NCBI GenBank assembly: GCA_029891345.1
Contig: CM056994.1
Location: 138,654,457 to 138,718,456 of the forward strand
Reading direction: 5' to 3'
Origin: Dryococelus australis
Lineage: Eukaryota > Arthropoda > Insecta > Phasmatodea > Phasmatidae
DNA length: 64,000 bases
The notes beneath the pieces are model-generated. The model was not told the DNA's origin. It ran no database searches and worked only from the letters and a program-made list of their open reading frames with translations. Shown here piece by piece: positions 1 through 11,606 of this stretch. Position 1 is the first letter of the stretch; the number at the start of each line of letters is the position of its first letter. A program made the translations under genes and the position numbers.

Positions 1-149
1 TGCATGCACTGGCTTTGTTTGCGAAGCAACCAGGATTGATTTGAGTCGTTTGTTTCTTTCAATCCATCACCCTAACGGCATGAATTTCTATGAAAATTAA
101 AATGTTAATTATGATAGGAATATTATAAATTTGTTGAAATTATTTGCAG

Positions 150-248
150 GCCGAGACGATCACTTCTGCAGTAGTAGGGGTTGAAGGTGATGCACTGGGC
201 CCTGGATCAGACGATTGGAGACGTAGTTCGGCACTCATGGATACACCA
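150..248 (+). CDS. Candidate internal coding exon, gene unknown
   Basis: A 99-base open segment (33 codons) lies between a good acceptor (a T-rich stretch ending in tttgcag, AG at 148-149) and a donor (gtaata at 249-254). It is clearly more GC-rich than its AT-rich flanks and is open in the frame beginning AETITSAVVGVEGDALG and running to DDWRRSSALMDTP. The length is a multiple of three, so including or skipping it would keep the frame. I do not recognise the protein. It may be one exon, perhaps a cassette exon, of a + strand gene whose other exons are outside the window. An exon-like fragment inside a repeat is the main alternative. Confidence 0.4.
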
Positions 249-251
249 GTA

Positions 252-2215
252 ATATTTTCCTTATATTAGCCACTTCGCAAACTCTCCCGATTAGAAGTCA
301 TATGAGAAATCATTTAATAATTTATTTGCACATGGGGAAACAGGGATGACACGCCAAAGCATGCCAGACGGTGTTTTTCATTAATATATTATTAAACTTA
401 GATGTTATGAGGTGATGTAAAATTAACTTACACGAACGTGGGGCTAAAATTTATAACAATAATTTATTAAAATTTTAATAATGTTATCGTCTTGACATGC
501 ATCGCCTTGAGTAGTAGTACTTGTAGGAGCGCATTTCCAACCATAACAAACTTTAATTATTAATATATATTTTATAATATTTCTGAAAACGAGTTGTAAA
601 TAACCAGATGGTTGGTGAAGGATATTGGTTCTTTCATTCTTTCAGACTATTGGCATGGATTTCTGTCAAAATTGTTAATGTTTATTAGAAAACAGATATG
701 AGATACTTGTTGAAAATAATGATGTATGGGTCTCTTTATTAAAATATTTATTCAAAGTAATGATATATATATATATTGTAGAAAGTGTGACACAGCACGA
801 GTCGTAGCTTATAATTCAAGCGTTCGAGAGACGAGTGTCTGGCAGTTACACAAGGTGGGAAATTTTCTTACATATTACATGTTGCGAGTTGACAAAAGAT
901 GCCTCCGATAGTTTTAGGGTTAAGACACTACATAATATTTACTGAAATGTTATGTAGCAGGGATTACACGAATGAAACATGTCAAAGAGTCTTAATTTAA
1001 TAAAATAGTTAATTTTTTTTTTTTGAAAAAAGGTAAGCAGTAAATGTGTTGAGCTGGTGGTGGTTGGGGAATTCGCTTGGCCAGTGGTGTGCAGGATATC
1101 TGAGTGGTGCATGGGCTGCCGGTGGCACACGGTGAAGCGCATGGCTGGCAAGGTCATCATTAATGACAACTACGATCTAATTTCAGTTTGCTGTGAGGAG
1201 TGGTAGCGGGTGAAAATGCAATTTTTATTTTTGTAATTCTGCAATTGGTATTTGAAATTGTTCTTTCGGTACTTGTTGCATGTACTTATTGACCGTAATT
1301 CTGCAATTGTTTTATTGGTAATCATGTCATTACTATCTAATTGCATGTACTAATTATTTAGTGCATAATTAATTATAACTCATTATTAGTAGTTAGTAAT
1401 TACTCATTGGTCAGATATTTATATTCCTCTGCAATTTATTTGTAATTATTGAATGGTGCAATTGTTAGTTATATCACCTTCCCCTCACGGCTAGCGACCT
1501 ATCCAATCTCAGTCGCTCGTCGAACACCGAACAGATAACACCACTGGAGCAGACGACCCCTCTCTCCCCTTTCACCTCATCAAATCATTCTGTCGTCAGA
1601 GTTCAGTCGTGTGCCGACCACTTTAAGAGTAAACATATATTCTCCTAAAATGTCCCTTTTGCTGGTTTTGCTGCCACTACCAACTGCAACCACAGCACAC
1701 CTCCCAGCGAAGGAGAGGAAAGGAGGAGTAACCCAACATCAGGTAGGGGTAACCCCATTATAAACTATCCGCCCATTCACAGGACAACACCTCTATATGA
1801 GGAGGATTTGGAGGAGGAGGTGGTAAATCACAGCAATGGAGATGGTGAGTGGTGGCTGAGAAGGGTGTGGAGGACGGGTGAACCACGCGTTTGGGAGTGA
1901 TAAGAGGTAGTGGGACATTATTTAACCTCAAATTGATGACACAGTACTTGGGCCACTATTGCGTTTTTAATATCGGAAGTCTACGCCCCTTCTACTACAG
2001 AATAAGTACGAAATTATATATATATATATGTTTTGTATCATCATTGCTCTCTGTATGACTAAACCTGTGTACGCCTATTATCTAAGAATTTTAAGGCACT
2101 CGCTTAGAAAAATATGTGTGTTTCAGAATTATTAATTGTTGATCATGTTGAAAAACCTTATAAGTGACTTGAGTGTTGGTATCCTAGCAAATATTTACAT
2201 AATTTTAAAGATATA
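252..2215. other. No supported gene; AT-rich intergenic or intronic DNA
   Basis: No open frame here resembles a known protein. The segment has a T run at about 1,013-1,025, a short direct repeat around gtaattctgcaattg (about 1,233 and 1,301), and a GC-richer patch at 1,470-1,960. That patch holds a CCAAT-like word, TCAGTC initiator-like words and a possible signal-peptide exon, listed separately. A short TA run lies near 2,020. Confidence 0.5.
1650..1742 (+). CDS. Possible first exon with signal peptide (speculative)
   Basis: An ATG at 1650 opens a frame beginning MSLLLVLLPLPTATTAHLPA, a hydrophobic leader typical of a secretion signal. The frame reaches a donor-like site (cag then gtaggg) after base 1742, exactly 31 codons. 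The region upstream holds initiator-like TCAGTCG and a CCAAT word. No downstream exon was identified, and short leucine-rich frames arise by chance, so this is only a candidate. Confidence 0.15.
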
Positions 2216-2221
2216 TTTTCG

Positions 2222-2290
2222 CAGGAGGTGGCGTGGATAGCATATTTGCCTTTAAAACATTGAACCCAGGTACGATTCCTGGCATACCAT
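2222..2290 (+). repeat. tRNA-derived SINE head
   Basis: The segment reads like the body of a tRNA gene. An A-box-like TGGCGTGGATAGC (about 2,228-2,240) is followed some 35 bases later by a B-box-like GGTACGATTCC (about 2,269-2,279), and the sequence around these is tRNA-like in spacing. It continues into T-rich sequence rather than a proper tRNA 3' end, which fits a pol III-derived SINE rather than a working tRNA gene. The 3' limit is not clear. Confidence 0.45.
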
Positions 2291-4829
2291 TTTGGTTTTT
2301 ATAAATGATTTGAGTTGGCACTTGGTTTATCTAGCTCAATAATATGTCTGACTGTGTATAAATAGTGGTCTCATTTAAGAACGAATGGGTTACAAGCTAA
2401 AGGATATCTTGATTACTAATCATGCATCCTATCTCACTTTTACTGTTATAGCTGCAAGAGGGTTCAGGCACTGCTTAGCAGTCAGAAAATCATTTAAGGG
2501 AAGATTGTCACAGTTTATTTTTTTAGTGTGGCGTAGAAAACTGGAAGAAATAAGAGGTATGCCAGATAAGGAACACTTACGTCATGATTCAATATTGGTA
2601 ATTGCTTAAGCAGTGAGTAGAATGATAAGCTGCATTCGGCCACAAAGGCATCAAGAGTATGCACTAGGCGCACACACACCCAATATTTAATTTCCCTTTT
2701 TTCTCCCAATTTCCATTTCCCCTCTTGAAATCGACTATCTTTCACATAAAATTACCCCTTTTTACAATAACATTATCAATTTTTAACTCAAAAAGAAACT
2801 ATCACCTCATTTGCAAATAACAAGGTTCTTTCTTGTGAAACTATCCATAAGAAGGATTTGGGAGGCTGGATTTTACCTGCGACCTTGAAATTCGACCTTG
2901 AACTATACACTGTAGCCTGTGACCTTGGTTGACGTAATAATAAAATAGTGGAAAATATAACATCGATGACACCAACTATAATGATGTATGCCAGTGACAT
3001 TGTCCCCAATGACCTTGAAAACAACAAATCGAGGAAAAAAAGGTAAAATACAGTAAATCCTTAAACATCGGCGAGCAAATTACTTTATTGACTATGACCA
3101 CCATCTTGGATCTAGGTAACAATGAAATTGACCCTTGACTATTAGGAGGCTTTGACAAAAAAATACTAAAAATCGAAAATATAAATAAACCGATGTAAAT
3201 TTTACACTGACCTTACCGACTGTCGTGACCTAGACATTAAATCAAAACCTTTACCTTAAATGAATTTGAAAGAAAAATAAATTACGTTTGTTATAAAACA
3301 TGCCAGAAAATTATAGAAACTGTTCAAAATATTTTAAATATTTTTTTTACAAATTTGATTAAAATTAAAAAAAATGAAAAATATTTCGAATGTTCCGGCT
3401 GAGAGGATACAGGGGAATGGAACTTAACAGTCACCGTGATATTACATTATCCAACCTCCATATTGAAACCAAATGACCTTGAACTTGACATTTGACATTA
3501 ACCCCCTGATCTTGTATGATCTTAAAAGCAAAAATCATAAAGTTCTTCAAAAAAGAAAAATTAAATTATTCATAAATAATAAATAATTACTTATATGATT
3601 ATTAAATAAAAAAAATCATTTCTGAAGATTCCATAAGTACTGTGTCCAGCATACGACCGACCCTCGCCAATGTTTCCCATTGGTTCATTAGTTGGTTCGC
3701 TTCCACTCCCTCCACCAATATTAATCATTGGTCGATTACTTGTGCTCGGTTTGACGCCAAAATTTTTATTTGTTTATTACTCAGGCCTGTTTAACCGGAC
3801 ACCAATGTTTCTCATTTCTAAATTTGTCGACAGGCCTCCGCACACTTCACCATTGCTAATTTTGTCAAATGCAGTCCACATAACATATTAATTTCTTTAT
3901 TTGACATTTGTTTTCATTTTCATCACCTAGATGATGCCAGCATATTAATTTTGATTTCGCCAATATACGAGTTGCTGTTTTAACCACCATGTCAGTTATT
4001 CCTCCACATATGTGCTCCATCCACTATCTTGTATTTTATCCATGCTTTTTTATTCCATGTCAGCCATATATAATTCCATTGGTTTAATCTAGCAGGCAAC
4101 TGGACGAATATATGTGTATCTCATGCTCTGTCATGTCATGTTCACCATTTATGATTTCGTTTTTCTCTTAATAATATTTTTTTTTTTATTTCCCACCATA
4201 CCTTCTTTATTTAGTCACAGGACATCATGTTAGATTTTATTCATTTTCTATAATTCCGCCTCAATTTAGTTGCCTGCTGATTTCTCGATCCCCTCGAACC
4301 ACCATATTTGATTACAACACTTCAGCAATCATTGATTGAAACATATAGTCTGGTCCTTTAACTTTTAATATCTTCCATTTAGTTCGTCGTTTGTGATTAC
4401 GAGACAAATAACTGTGATCTATTAAAGCAGGACCAGTCTGGTAGACATTTAGCTAGGACCTCTCTTCGCTATTTACTGCACCGAAGCATTTCTGCCAGGC
4501 TCTACTCAGCCTTCGGCCTCCTCTCCCTTCATGTCTCAGAGACAAATTTCTAACACTTCAACAGCTTACTTCCACTAATATGCACATTGAGTGATTGCCA
4601 TACACAAGAAATCTTGAAATACTAACTTTCAAATCATTATACTTTGCCCACATAATTTCACTTGTTTTCAGTATCATGCTGACATAGAATACAGTGTTGT
4701 AGTAGCAGGTACGAAAAAAGGGTACTATATTCCCCATAAACGGGAAAATAGTTTTGCAAGGACAAGTTTTCATCAACACTAGCAAGAAATTTAACATTTT
4801 TGTTTATTCATTGAAAACATAATTTACAT

Positions 4830-5240
4830 TTACATCAGAATACATATATAAAATACTGAATCCTCACATTCTCCATACAATACAGTCAGTGTCTTGACAG
4901 CAACATGCTCACTTTTCACATAATGAATATAATCTGTGTATATGCAGCTCGAGAGAATCTCACTAGAAAGCATCCACCCACAAACATTAGCCATATGTTC
5001 TTGTTCTTCAAGATAAGGTTTTTCTTTCAATGACTCTATAGCCTCTGGAATGGTATTAACCATTAACAATTCTTTATTTGCTGTCTTGACTGTCCGCTGG
5101 CTGATTTCTTCATCAAAAAATTGAAGCTTTTCAAAGATAAGCTCTAGCTAAAGAATATCTATTAATGGGCCTTCTTCGACTTCTTCTGTTATTTGATTGA
5201 TTATCCTTTGCTTAATTTCTTCCAGTTGAATACATATACT
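4830..5240 (-). pseudogene. Unrecognised helical peptide frame, left arm copy
   Basis: On the - strand this reads as a charged, probably alpha-helical protein. An upstream part (EEIKQRIINQITEEVEE) is followed, after one in-frame stop, by a part starting at an ATG at 5069 (79 codons) that contains NTIPEAIESLKEKPYLEEQE. The same peptide is encoded on the + strand of the right arm at 7,450-7,870, with the core IPEA(I/V)E(S/A)LKEK conserved. I do not recognise the family. The frame points outward from the centre of the inverted repeat. It may be a decayed gene of the foldback-like element. Confidence 0.35.
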
Positions 5241-5555
5241 TTACTTCCAAACAAAATTATCCCCAGTTACATAATCTTTTTAAAAAAACTGGAATGCTGA
5301 TATTTTATGTAGAATCCAGTCGATGTGGTAAAGCCAATAGCTAGTAATGGGGATTTCCTAGATGCAGAAAATTAAGATTTTAGTTCTTGATATGTCTATT
5401 CACCTTATCACCCCGTTAGAACAGACATATGCCCTTAACTCATAGTTGCATAGCACACGAAGAATCCTACACAAGTAGTTCCATCGTACTTTCTTGCACT
5501 TTGGCTGTATGAAAATATCTTGACAAACTAAAAACAACAGAACTTTGACGAAGTT

Positions 5556-5900
5556 ATCGAATATGGTGCTTTAGGTGCTTTAGGTGCGCCATCCGAAAAA
5601 GTTGATGACATTCCCGAAGTAGTAGACAGCGGCATTACTGTAAGTAACCCATCTGAAGAAGACCAAAGTGATATCAGCATCGTGCCTTAAGAAGTCGATA
5701 ACAACACAGCTGTAGGCGACCCATCCGAAGAAGTCGACCGTGATGCTACTGAAGGCATGCTGTTCGAAAAAGTCGACAGCACTGCTGGTATCACTTCAAA
5801 AGAATTCTATGGTTTCGTCGAAACCATGACCGAAGATGTCGATGGCACTTCCATATAGCCGATTATCTTTGGGAAGTCCGAAAATATCGCAGATGCCAAA
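5556..5900 (+). pseudogene. Acidic 12-residue repeat frame, left arm copy
   Basis: The + frame encodes acidic repeats of the form P-x-E-E-V-D-x6 (for example GAPSEKVDDIPEVVDSG, NPSEEDQSD, DPSEEVDRDAT), with a stop near 5,690 and others later. The reverse-strand frame in the right arm (6,646-7,140) encodes the same repeat and is still open. It was probably a low-complexity acidic protein. I know of no family match. Confidence 0.35.
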
Positions 5901-6180
5901 TAAGGCTGACACAAATGCGAAGCAAAGGAAGCTAGTCGAGAAGATCGACCTTTCTCATCAGCCGCTAACAAACTAGCCCTACACTGCTTATAATTTACCT
6001 GTATACAAGCCCTATGATGTAATGTTGACATTGAACCAATTGTATTATGGCTATAAGACATAGCGCGGACATCAACCAGTCAATCAAAAAGTTGCTGTAT
6101 AATTGCAGCTGGCCAATAGCATTCAGGGACTGAGACATCACACGCAGGAGCCAGTCTGCAGGGGTCAGTCTGGGGTCAGT

Positions 6181-6449
6181 CATTCCATCAATCCTTCACA
6201 TTTTTCCTCTTCAGCAATTTTTTTTATTAATCTTCCACAAACTTTCACAATTCTCCTATACAAGCCACACCAATCCTCCTCCTCGGAAATTCCTCTTCCT
6301 CCTCAGCAATCCTCCTCCTCAGCATTCATTCCTTCAATAATTCAAATCCTTCTCCACAATCCGTAGAAATCCTCTACAGCATTCACCAATCTGCACCACA
6401 TGTACCACTTTAAGCACTATATAGACCATAAACAGCATCACAAACACCG
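6181..6449. other. Spacer between the inverted arms
   Basis: About 270 bases at the centre of the inverted repeat show no arm-to-arm match by eye. On the + strand the spacer is rich in cctcctcct and ttcctcctc words. It would form the loop of a hairpin. Confidence 0.6.
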
Positions 6450-6645
6450 CAATCAGCCCTACATGCCCCACTATCACTCCAACTGACTCCTGCCTGTGAT
6501 TTCTCAGTGCCTGCATGCTATTGGCCCGCTGCAATTGCAGGGCAACTCTGTGATTGAATGTTTCTTGTCCGCACAATGCCTATTAGGCGTAATATAATTG
6601 GTTCATTTTCAAAATGAAGTCATGCAGCTTTCATATGGGTATGTT

Positions 6646-7140
6646 TTAAGTGGTTTTGTGGTCAGCTGAGATGCTAGTTTGATAGTCGCTGACGTGAAAG
6701 GTGGATCGTCTCGGATATATTCTGTGGCTTAGCGTCTGAATCAGAGTCTTATTTGGCATCTGCGATGTCTTTGGCATTCCAAAGCTGATGGGATATATCA
6801 AAGTGCCATTGAAATCTTCGAACATGTTACTGACGAAGCCATCGACTTCTTCGGGAGTGTTATCAGCAATGATATCTACTTCTTCAAGCGGTATGTCTAC
6901 AGAGGTATTGCCATTGACTTCTTCAGGCTTGAAGCTGAAAGCATCATTGACTTCTTTGAATGGGTTGCCTACAGCAGTGCTACCATCGGCTTCTTTAGGC
7001 ATGACGCCGATAGCACATTCGTCTTCTTCGGAAGGGTCACTTATATTATTGTCGCCATATATTTCTTCAGGAATGCCATTGACTTCTTCAGATGGAGCAC
7101 CGAAAGTAGTACAATCATCAATGACTTTGTTAAAGCTTCA
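6646..7140 (-). CDS. Open frame of acidic 12-residue repeats, right arm
   Basis: The - strand is open for about 165 codons from near 7,140 to 6,646, although the first ATG is only at 7,002 (118 codons from there). It encodes near-tandem 12-residue units (36 bases) such as PKEADGSTAVGN, PFKEVNDAFSFK, PEEVNGNTSVDI and PLEEVDIIADNT, with consensus P-x-E-E-V-(D/N)-x6. No membrane segment or known domain is visible. Upstream of the open part a stop immediately precedes the start of arm-to-arm peptide homology, so a splice acceptor or an older start is possible. It may be a relic or a rapidly evolving gene of the foldback-like element. Function unknown. Confidence 0.35.
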
Positions 7141-7449
7141 TGTTGTTACTTTGCAAGATATTTGCCTTCAGCCAAAGTGAAAGGAAGCACGAAATAATTA
7201 CTTGTGTGAGGGTTCTTTCTGTGCTATGCTACACTGTGTTAAGTACAAACGTCTGTTCAAACGATGTGATAAGGTGAAGAGACATATAAAGCAATATATA
7301 GGCAGAGTTCCTGTTACTAAGAAATGCACTGTACTAGATATTAATGATACCACATTGAATTGATTCTAACATAAAGAATCAGCATTCAAGGGCATTTCAA
7401 AAGATTTTGTAATTCGAAATTTATTTATTCTACAAAATATAATGTATAC

Positions 7450-7870
7450 ACTTGGATCACATTAAGCAAAGCATAATCAATCAATTCACATCAAGAAAAG
7501 TTCCCATAAAATATAATGTTCGGCTAATTTGTACCTATGAAATGCCTTAAACTTTTGTTGAGTAAATCCGCCAGCAGTCATTCAAGACTCCAAATGAAGC
7601 ATACTACAATGTTGACAGCATCCCAGAAGCTGTGGAAGCCTTGAAAGAAAAACTTTGTCTTGAAGAAGAAGAATATATGGTTGGGGGTTCTGAATGTTGC
7701 TTGCTAGCATAGACCGTCTCGAGCTGCGTATAAGAATATTGTATTAATTATGTCAATAGTGAGCAAGTTGCTTGAAATACACCTCATGTATTACATGGAA
7801 ATGTGATGATTCTGCTTTTTTCTAAGTTTGTAGTCAGATGTACGTATAAAATATATGTATTCAATGAATA
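7450..7870 (+). pseudogene. Unrecognised helical peptide frame, right arm copy
   Basis: This is the + strand counterpart of the left-arm frame at 4,830-5,240. Recognisable blocks are CIHLDHIKQSIINQ, then DSIPEAVEALKEKLCLEEEE and NYVNSEQVA, interrupted by several stops. Peptide similarity to the left arm survives through the stops, so both copies descend from one coding sequence. Function unknown. Confidence 0.35.
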
Positions 7871-10489
7871 AATAAAAGTGTTTATTTCTCGCTTGCGTTG
7901 ATATTTCCTTGACATAACGTGCCTACTTTTCCTGATATAAAGAATACGGTGTGATATTGATAATAAAAATTAATGGAATGATGTAGGCATAATATGATGA
8001 TTTGAAAGTAAGTACTTCAATTTTTTTTGCATAGGCCAATCTCTGAATGTGAATAATAATTGATAATGTAGGAAATGAATATGCTAAAGTGTAAAAAATA
8101 ATTGAGTATATAAATCCTGTAACACATTCTAAGCAGGTTAGATGTAGTAGTCTTCGAAGTAAGCTGTTGAAGTGTTAAAAATTTTTCTCTGTGTCTCAGA
8201 GGGAGAGGAGTTCGAAGGCCAAGTCGAGCCTGGTTCAGTGCAGTATATGGCTAAGAGAGGACCTACCTAAATATCTACACGTCCAGCCCTGCTCTAATAC
8301 ACCAATAATATATTTGTATAGTTAACACCGACGACGATATAAATGGAACATCTTGATGGTAAAAACACAAAGTCATATATTTTAATCAATGATTACTGAG
8401 TTGATGTAATCGAATATGGTTGTTCATGTGGATCAAATATAATTAGCAGGTTATTAGATCGAGGTTGAATTGTAGAGCATAGTTAAAATCTAATATGATC
8501 GCCTGTGTTTAAATCAAGTAGGAATGAAAGGGAATTAAGGAAGTTAATTAAAAATTAAACGAAATCAATGATGGTGATCATGGCACGATATGGCATGAGA
8601 GAGTGTTTGTTTCATTAGCTTTCCTGTTAACTTAAGCAGATAAAATCACATATGGCTGACATGGAATGATAGAGCTTACGTGTGTGCGAAAAATTGTGAC
8701 AATGTTATGTAAGATAATGGTAGTTATGGCAACTAAGATGGCCTAAATGTAATAACAAAGCATGAATGAAGTACAAGATAGTGGATGGAGCACAGATGAG
8801 AAGGAATGACTAAGCATGATGGAAAGGTGACAAAACAAAATGTAATCCAAGATGGTAGCCGGTGTCAATAATGTTATTTATCTCTCGACTTCTGGGAATT
8901 TTTTTTCATATTTTGTGATATTTTTTTCTAAATGTTTTGAGTTAAAGTTATTCTCGGGTCAAGATCCAGTTCGATAACCGAAATCATGTTAGCTAAATCG
9001 ACAACTCGTCAGGTGACAAAATCGATAATTAATACACTACCATAATCTAGGTGATGAAAATGAAAACGAAAGACAAATGAAAAAAATGAATATAGTTTAC
9101 GGAGCACATTCGACAGAATGAGCTATGGTGTAACGGGCGGAGGCATGTCGACCAATTAACCAATGAGAAAAATTGTGAGTTGAATGGAACAGGCTTGAGG
9201 AATCGACCATAAAAAAAGTTTTGTGAGTGAAGCGAGCACAAGTAATCAACCCATGAGTAACATGTTTTGGAGGGAGTGGAGGGGAGCCGACTAATGAAAA
9301 ATGAGAAACATTGGCGAGGGTCAGTTGGCTTCTAGATGCTGTGATGAGGGATTCATCGGAAAGGGAAGTATTTATAAATACAATTTTAACCATATTTTTT
9401 ATTATTATTTATAATTTATGAATCGTAAAATTGTTCAATTTTTTAAGAATTTTGTGATTTTTAAGGTTCAAGGTCATTCAAAGTCATGGGGCAAGGTCAA
9501 AGGTTGAGTTCTAGGTCACTTTGATTTAATATTGTTTGTGGGTGATGTCATATCACAGTGGCTGGTCGTTCCAGTCTCCTGTCCCCTCTAAGCCAGAACA
9601 TTACAATTTTTGTCATAAATTTTTAATAAAATTTTAAATAAAATTTTGATATATAAAAATTTTTTTGGCAACGTTTATAATTTTTGGGAATTTTATTAAC
9701 AAATTAGCGAATATTTTGGGTTCAAATTCATCAAAGGTCAAGGTCTTGGTCCATGGACAAGGTCATCTGTATCTACGTTGGCAGTCGGATCAGATCAGTG
9801 TAATTTTTTTCTCGGTATTTATTTTATCGATTTATTGAGTTGAAAGTCATTGCATTTTATTGTTATAGTGTCAAGGGCCATGCTCATGGTTACCTGGATG
9901 CAAGATGGCAGTTGTAGTCATAAACGTTATGTTCTTGCCGACATTTATGTATTCACTAGATTTTTGCCATATTTTATCGAATTTTGGTTTTCAAGTTCAT
10001 TGAGGACAATGCTACTGGCATCCAACCAGTTGGCCGGAGTCATCGATTAAATGTTTTCTTTGGCAATTTTTTTTTTTTTTTTTTTTTTACTTTTCCGATT
10101 TTTCGGAATTTTTCTGGTTTAAGGTCGTCCAAACCACTCGGCACAGGTAAACAATCAAGCTCGAAAGTCTATGTCACGAATAAAAAATGAGCCCCGAAGT
10201 CCTTCTAATGGCTTGTTTATTCAAAAATAGGGACTATTTCTTTGCAAATTAGTGTAGAGCAGCTTCAGGGGGGGGGGGGGGGAGAAACGGAAATTTTAAA
10301 GGAAAGAGAAAAATTTGAAGTGAAAAATAGTCGATTTCGAAATATAAAGGGAAATATTTAAGTGAAAAACGGAAATAAGGAAATACAAATTGGTGGCCGT
10401 AAGCGCCTATCACCTACTCCTAAATCCTTTGTGCCAGAACGCAGACACCCATTTTTCTGCAGTGGACTACATTTCTAGGAAAGATACCT

Positions 10490-11190
10490 CGGTAAGGTGA
10501 GCACGGAGGAAAGTCCTGCATTGTAGCTCGATGTTATCAGTATGAACATGAATCCCAACCAGAGTAAAAGGTGTCTCACTGGAACATTTCGAGGATCTTC
10601 TGTTGGCATTTGCAACACCAGCATCCCCACTGTACGCATTGCACAGTCGGTGTATGTGGTGAAGAGGTGTCTGGTTGAAACTCCTGAAACACATCAGTCG
10701 CAAGTGTCGCCCTTTGCTTTTATATATATACAGAATGTTTCTCTATTAGACCGACAAACTTTGTGAGGTGATTCCTTATGCAAAAATAAGTAGAAAATAT
10801 ACAGGACACGTACTACTTAAATTGAATATTAATATAATTAGAAGCCCTTGAAAAGATAGATTTTAAAATTTATTTTTGTAACATATCGGAAACAAAGTGA
10901 AATGAAATTACAATTCTCCGATAATTGTTCTATGTTAAAGGATTCCTCAATTTAGGAGCAAACTCACATGGATACCTTTCTCCGTACAAGAAATAACAGG
11001 GGTGGCCACCCTATTTTTCATGACAACTCTTTTACGGTCAGGAATTTCGAACTTTCAATGATGAATAATTGAGCAGCATGACCGAAGTAACGAACTTTGT
11101 CCTCTGATTGCAACTGATCAGGACACGCCGTTTACGTGTAAAAGGCACTCAAAGATTCGTCTGCAGCGATTCAGTGCCTAGCACATAGGA
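10490..11190. other. Unassigned stretch, possible transposon remains
   Basis: A 78-codon frame on the - strand (10,703-10,467) and the complementary + frame match nothing I recognise. A transposon-end-like phrase, acagaatgtttctctattag, begins at about 10,730. The stretch probably belongs to the Tc1/mariner relic immediately downstream, but this is inference. Confidence 0.25.
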
Positions 11191-11289
11191 AATACTATCT
11201 AAATTAGTGTATGTCTACTCTAAATAGGTTGCTGTATGTGCATTGTACACGCAGAATTTTGTACCCGAATGTGCTAGGCACTGAAACGC

Positions 11290-11446
11290 TCGCCAGGCAC
11301 GGCCAAAATCCATTGCTCAACTCATGGAATGGTTGCAGGAGGAATGACGACGAATCACCGTGGATGTCCTGCAAACACTCGTAGAGAGCATGCCAGACAG
11401 GGTGGCTGCTGTTATAGCCGCAAGAGGTGGCCCTACGAGATTCTAA
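11290..11446 (+). pseudogene. Tc1/mariner transposase C-terminal relic
   Basis: The + frame gives LMEWLQEE, one stop in place of the usual tryptophan, then RRITVDVLQTLVESMP and DRVAAVIAARGGPTRF before a stop. This matches the C-terminal end of Tc1-type transposases, which cut and paste the element at TA sites through a DDE/D active site; they typically end in a helix followed by a GGHTRY-like motif. The catalytic core upstream was not recognised, so only the tail of a dead copy remains. A host gene end is unlikely given the motif. Confidence 0.55.
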
Positions 11447-11606
11447 CCGGGTGACAACCACTAAGGAAACATTGTGGACAGGGGCCCAATTACTTTTTTG
11501 TAGATAGTGTACATTCCAACATATGGATTGTAAGATTTTGACTTTATTGTCGGAAAAATTTTTATCGTCGCTTTAGTGTTCGTTTTTGTTGGTAAGATGT
11601 ATTTTT

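Larger units (their letters stand above)
2610..6180. repeat. Left arm of a giant diverged inverted repeat (foldback-like)
   Basis: This arm matches the reverse complement of 6,450-10,460 over nearly its whole length. Anchor pairs found by eye: ACAAAGG...TAGGCGC at 2,641-2,672 with its complement near 10,405-10,435; CCCTCGCCAATGTTTC at 3,663-3,678 with 9,309-9,324; TCTAACACTTCAACAGCTTAC near 4,549 with 8,160-8,181; GGCCAATAGCAT near 6,111 with its complement near 6,519. Small indels separate the arms and they differ at many positions, so this is an old biological duplication and not an assembly fold. It could be a foldback transposon with very long terminal inverted repeats or an old inverted duplication. 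Confidence 0.85.
6450..10460. repeat. Right arm of the giant inverted repeat
   Basis: This is the reverse-complement partner of 2,610-6,180. The outer end is near 10,435-10,460, where CTGCGTTCTGGCACAAAGG on the - strand pairs with CTGCATTCGGCCACAAAGG near 2,630. Beyond these points the flanks no longer resemble each other. The arm carries a 15-base G run (10,268-10,282) and a 22-base T run (10,067-10,088) that the left arm lacks. No clear target-site duplication was found. Confidence 0.85.

Noticed and set aside
2610-10460. Assembly artefact (read-through palindrome)
   Set aside because: The arms differ by many substitutions, indels and private homopolymer runs, which a folded-read artefact would not show.
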